Positions 61,521-64,000 of a stretch of DNA of 64,000 nucleotides are shown here, one piece after another. Location: NCBI GenBank assembly GCA_947179485.1, contig OX359246.1:41085632-41149631 (forward strand), in the 5' to 3' direction. The translations under genes and the position numbers were made by a program. The stretch is from Allacma fusca. Its lineage: Eukaryota > Arthropoda > Collembola > Symphypleona > Sminthuridae. Under the pieces are notes generated by a model, which searched no databases, was not told the origin of the DNA, and was given only the letters and a program-made list of their open reading frames with translations. Within the stretch, counting starts at the first letter, position 1. Each line of letters begins with the position of its first letter.

Positions 61521-62343
61521 GGTTTGTTACAGTTTACCCTGTTAACGCTCCTTAACACATTGAATTTACATGGTAACCTACATGACCGTTTCACAATCTA
61601 TGTAAATGTCACGTAGATTACTGACCTGAGTTTTCTCATTTATCGCGCTCAAGCTATTCTTTGTTTCCAGCATTTAAAAAGTGTATTTTTAGAGAGAATG
61701 CCAATGCCTTATAAGGTCTTGTCCACTGACACGACCAAAGGTGAAAAATATACAAAAGGACAAAATGTGACTCTTCTTGACTGCTCCAGAAGAAACAAGT
61801 TCTCTGACTTTGATTTATGTTGGTCTTTATTTTAATAAATAAGTAATTTTGGCATTTTCTCACATCACCTTTCCAAGTTCACTTTAAATGTAATATATAT
61901 ATATATATATGTATACATACATGTATATATACATCGTAATATTTACAAAAACGTAATCCTTTAATTTTAATGCAAATGAATTTCATAACAGTAGCCGATT
62001 GTGCTCCTTTCGCATACTATACTCGTATATTGTATATATGTACATAGTTACACCCCACTGTATCCATACTATAGTTTAATTTTACAGGGGAAAATGTTAC
62101 AAACAGTCGACTCTCCCTATAGAGTCACTCGTCCCATTCTGTCACTTTGGGTTTCGCCCAAGCTGATGTATGTATGTACATAATAATTACTATCTTTATA
62201 TTGTCACTCGGTATTGTGTGGGCTGCTTTATAACATCTTATTTTTCCAGACCTGGGCTTCTTTTCTTAGCATAACCTTATTTGCGTCCCTGGGTAAAAAA
62301 GTTTCTCTCATTAGATATTTTGACAACCAGTGGCGCTGTGGGC
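61521..62343. other. spacer after pseudogene F
   Basis: AT-rich with an AT microsatellite (61893-61910). No supported exon. Confidence 0.4.
61893..61910. repeat. AT microsatellite
   Basis: About nine TA dinucleotides. Confidence 0.8.
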
Positions 62344-63318
62344 TAGAGCTTCCTTCGGGTTTCCGAAATCCTGATGTTCCGTGTTCGGAAACGGAACGGA
62401 ACAATTTCGGAACATTCTTTTTGGTTCCGTCATTGAATCGGGACAAAACCGGAACATGAGCACTTGTACCGATGATATTGGGACCGGGATGGTTCAGAGC
62501 ATCGGTACGAAAAATTTCCCATATAATTTATGTCATTGGAAAGCGGAATTGTTCTGTTCCGCTCCGAACCGATCCCGGTACAATTTCTGAAGTGACGCGC
62601 CATCGTTCAACTAGAATAGAAACACAGTTCTTAACGCTCTGGCTTGTAAGCAGTTTTTTGCCAAAATAACGAAATTGGATGAACACAGCAAATGCTCATG
62701 AAGCTCGCGAAGCTGTAGATATGTAACGCGAGTATCGTTTTCCATGAAAATTAACAGAACAACTAATTTTGTTTAATAAACACGGGCATGGGCGATTTTT
62801 CTCGAAATGAAAATTCTGGAATAGAAATAATTAGCAGCAATGAAGCAAACTTGCAGGAAATTAACACTGTTAGGTCATTAAAGTCCACACGCTACAAATT
62901 TTTATTGCTAAAAAATAATTAATATATAATACTGCACAGTAGTTCTTTTTATATGGCCTAATTCCTAATTATTATTTTATATAATTAAATAATAGCATTC
63001 CCTAGCATCCAATCTATTAAAAGTATATCATGTACATATATTAAGTTTCCAGTAATTTGTACACGCATTTCACGTATATGTTGTGAAAAATTCCGGGATA
63101 TTTCGGAACGGGTTCGGAACGGAATAACTAGCATAATACGGAACGGAACACAACCTGTAACGGAAAAAATACTTTACTTCTCTGTTCCGAACGGTGTCAG
63201 TTTAAATGTTCCGATGTCCCGACAGCCGAACCGGAACCGGGAACAATATTATTTGTAGGTTTCGGAACGGAACGGAATTTCCTACGGAACAAAAATGTTG
63301 AACACATTAGAAGCTCTA
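62344..63318. mobile_element. hAT-type element 7
   Basis: Inverted ends TAGAGCTTC and GAAGCTCTA with a perfect 8-bp duplication CTGTGGGC at 62336-62343 and 63319-63326. Subterminal zones consist of GGAACGGAAC / GTTCCG repeats (62380-62590 and 63090-63290). No coding capacity. It is inserted between array members F and G. Confidence 0.85.
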
Positions 63319-63326
63319 CTGTGGGC

Positions 63327-63638
63327 TTTCCAGGATTTATCCAACACGGGTCCCTACGTAGAGATTTCCGGGCATGACACAACCAATGTCAAACTAATGT
63401 TGAATAATTTGCTTCGAAGGATTTATTTATTTGTTGTAACTCCATAACGTTTCCAGTACATTGTCACGTTTTGGAAGATTTATCTTTGACTTTATACAGA
63501 GCCCATTGTAGTGGGAAGGTTTACTGTTAATGTTCATACACACTTATATATAATTTAAATTTCAACGTATGCACTATATTCATATGTTAATTGAGTATTG
63601 AAGCTAATACTTTTTAAGAGTGGCGATGACAAACGTTT
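63327..63638. other. spacer before gene G
   Basis: No exon supported. Confidence 0.4.
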
Positions 63639-63649
63639 GATAAGATTAA
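63639..63649 (+). promoter_or_regulatory. GATA-type motif upstream of gene G
   Basis: TGATAAGATTA 248 bp before the start codon. It is followed by GTTCGAATCACTTGAT (about 63747) and a TATAAATA box (63776). Confidence 0.5.
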
Positions 63650-63886
63650 AACGCTACTTGAGTACTACCACCGAGAATGGTAAATCAATGCTTACAGTTA
63701 CATATGCATATATAACATATGAATTTATGATGCCGATCCAACCCGTTCGAATCACTTGATGTAACTTCTGAGGAATATAAATACTTTAATTCGATCAGAA
63801 CTGATTCTCAGCCCCTAAGTGACGGAAAAAATTCAGAGCAAAATAACTCTTGTTTCAAATCTCATTAAAACGCGACTTGCTATCAA

Positions 63887-64000
63887 ATGGGATCAACATT
63901 TGCAAGATCCCCTATAGTGTTTATTGCATTTGTGTTATCTTTGCAGATACATTTTGGCAAAGCTAAAAATGATTGTGAATGGGATCACGATCACTTCATC
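63887..64000 (+). CDS. Shisa-like array member G (5' end only)
   Basis: The frame from the ATG at 63887 to the window end encodes 38 residues: a signal peptide (MGSTFARSPIVFIAFVLSLQ) and the beginning of a short ectodomain with one Cys (NDCEWDHDHF). Sequence, promoter block and GATA motif match the other members. The remaining exons lie outside the window. Confidence 0.65.
   Translation, partial: MGSTFARSPIVFIAFVLSLQIHFGKAKNDCEWDHDHFI

Noticed and set aside
62381-62669. Overlapping frames in GGAACGG-rich DNA
   Set aside because: Subterminal repeats of hAT-type element 7.
1-64000. CRISPR arrays, bacterial operons or prophage
   Set aside because: Spliced genes, AT-rich spacers and eukaryotic transposons exclude a prokaryotic origin; the tandem arrays here have no unique spacers.

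Overview
This is an AT-rich eukaryotic window from an arthropod. Most genes are short, have 2-4 exons with GT..AG introns, and sit in long non-coding stretches full of DNA transposons. The gene set is a takeout/JHBP-like protein, gustatory-receptor-type seven-helix proteins, two animal-type wax-ester-synthase/DGAT acyltransferases, a C-type lectin and a broken 2-oxoglutarate/Fe(II) (isopenicillin-N-synthase-like) oxygenase. That combination points to a hexapod, most likely a springtail (Collembola). The species assignment is inference.

Layout. 0.16-0.75 kb: last exons of a takeout/JHBP-like gene. 1.4-6.7 kb: an oxygenase pseudogene split by a transposon that itself holds a foldback element and two further nested hAT-type elements. 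7.2-12.7 kb: a four-helix membrane protein with a PPPY tail and a tandem, truncated copy; the copy carries a later hAT-type insertion whose empty site survives in the first copy. 13.2-21.2 kb: two WSD acyltransferase genes on the minus strand. 24.4-39.6 kb: chemoreceptor cluster of four gene models plus a possible fragment, with a tRNA-derived SINE and small inverted-repeat elements. 41.1-41.8 kb: secreted C-type lectin. 45.3-46.8 kb: Rrp6/EXOSC10-like protein that has lost its DxE catalytic pair. 48.1-50.5 kb: another hAT-type element. 51.9-64.0 kb: tandem array of at least seven small Shisa-like membrane proteins: signal peptide, tiny Cys-containing ectodomain, one helix, Cys cluster, Pro/Gln/Tyr-rich tail usually with a PPxY motif. 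One copy is a pseudogene and the last runs off the window.

The most distinctive content is the 51.9-64 kb array. Its members share exon phases (2 then 1), a GATA-type motif about 225-277 bp before each start codon, and a conserved 3' block, so whole regulated units were duplicated. The design (short ectodomain, palmitoylation-type Cys cluster, WW-binding tail) suggests adaptors for WW-domain proteins such as Nedd4-type ubiquitin ligases; no function is demonstrated. The transposon record is also unusually readable: eight hAT-type elements still have recognisable 8-bp target duplications, seven of them perfect, so insertion order can be reconstructed by eye.

Limits: all gene models come from reading frames and splice signals alone. 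N-termini of the takeout-like and four-helix genes and the small exons may be incomplete.
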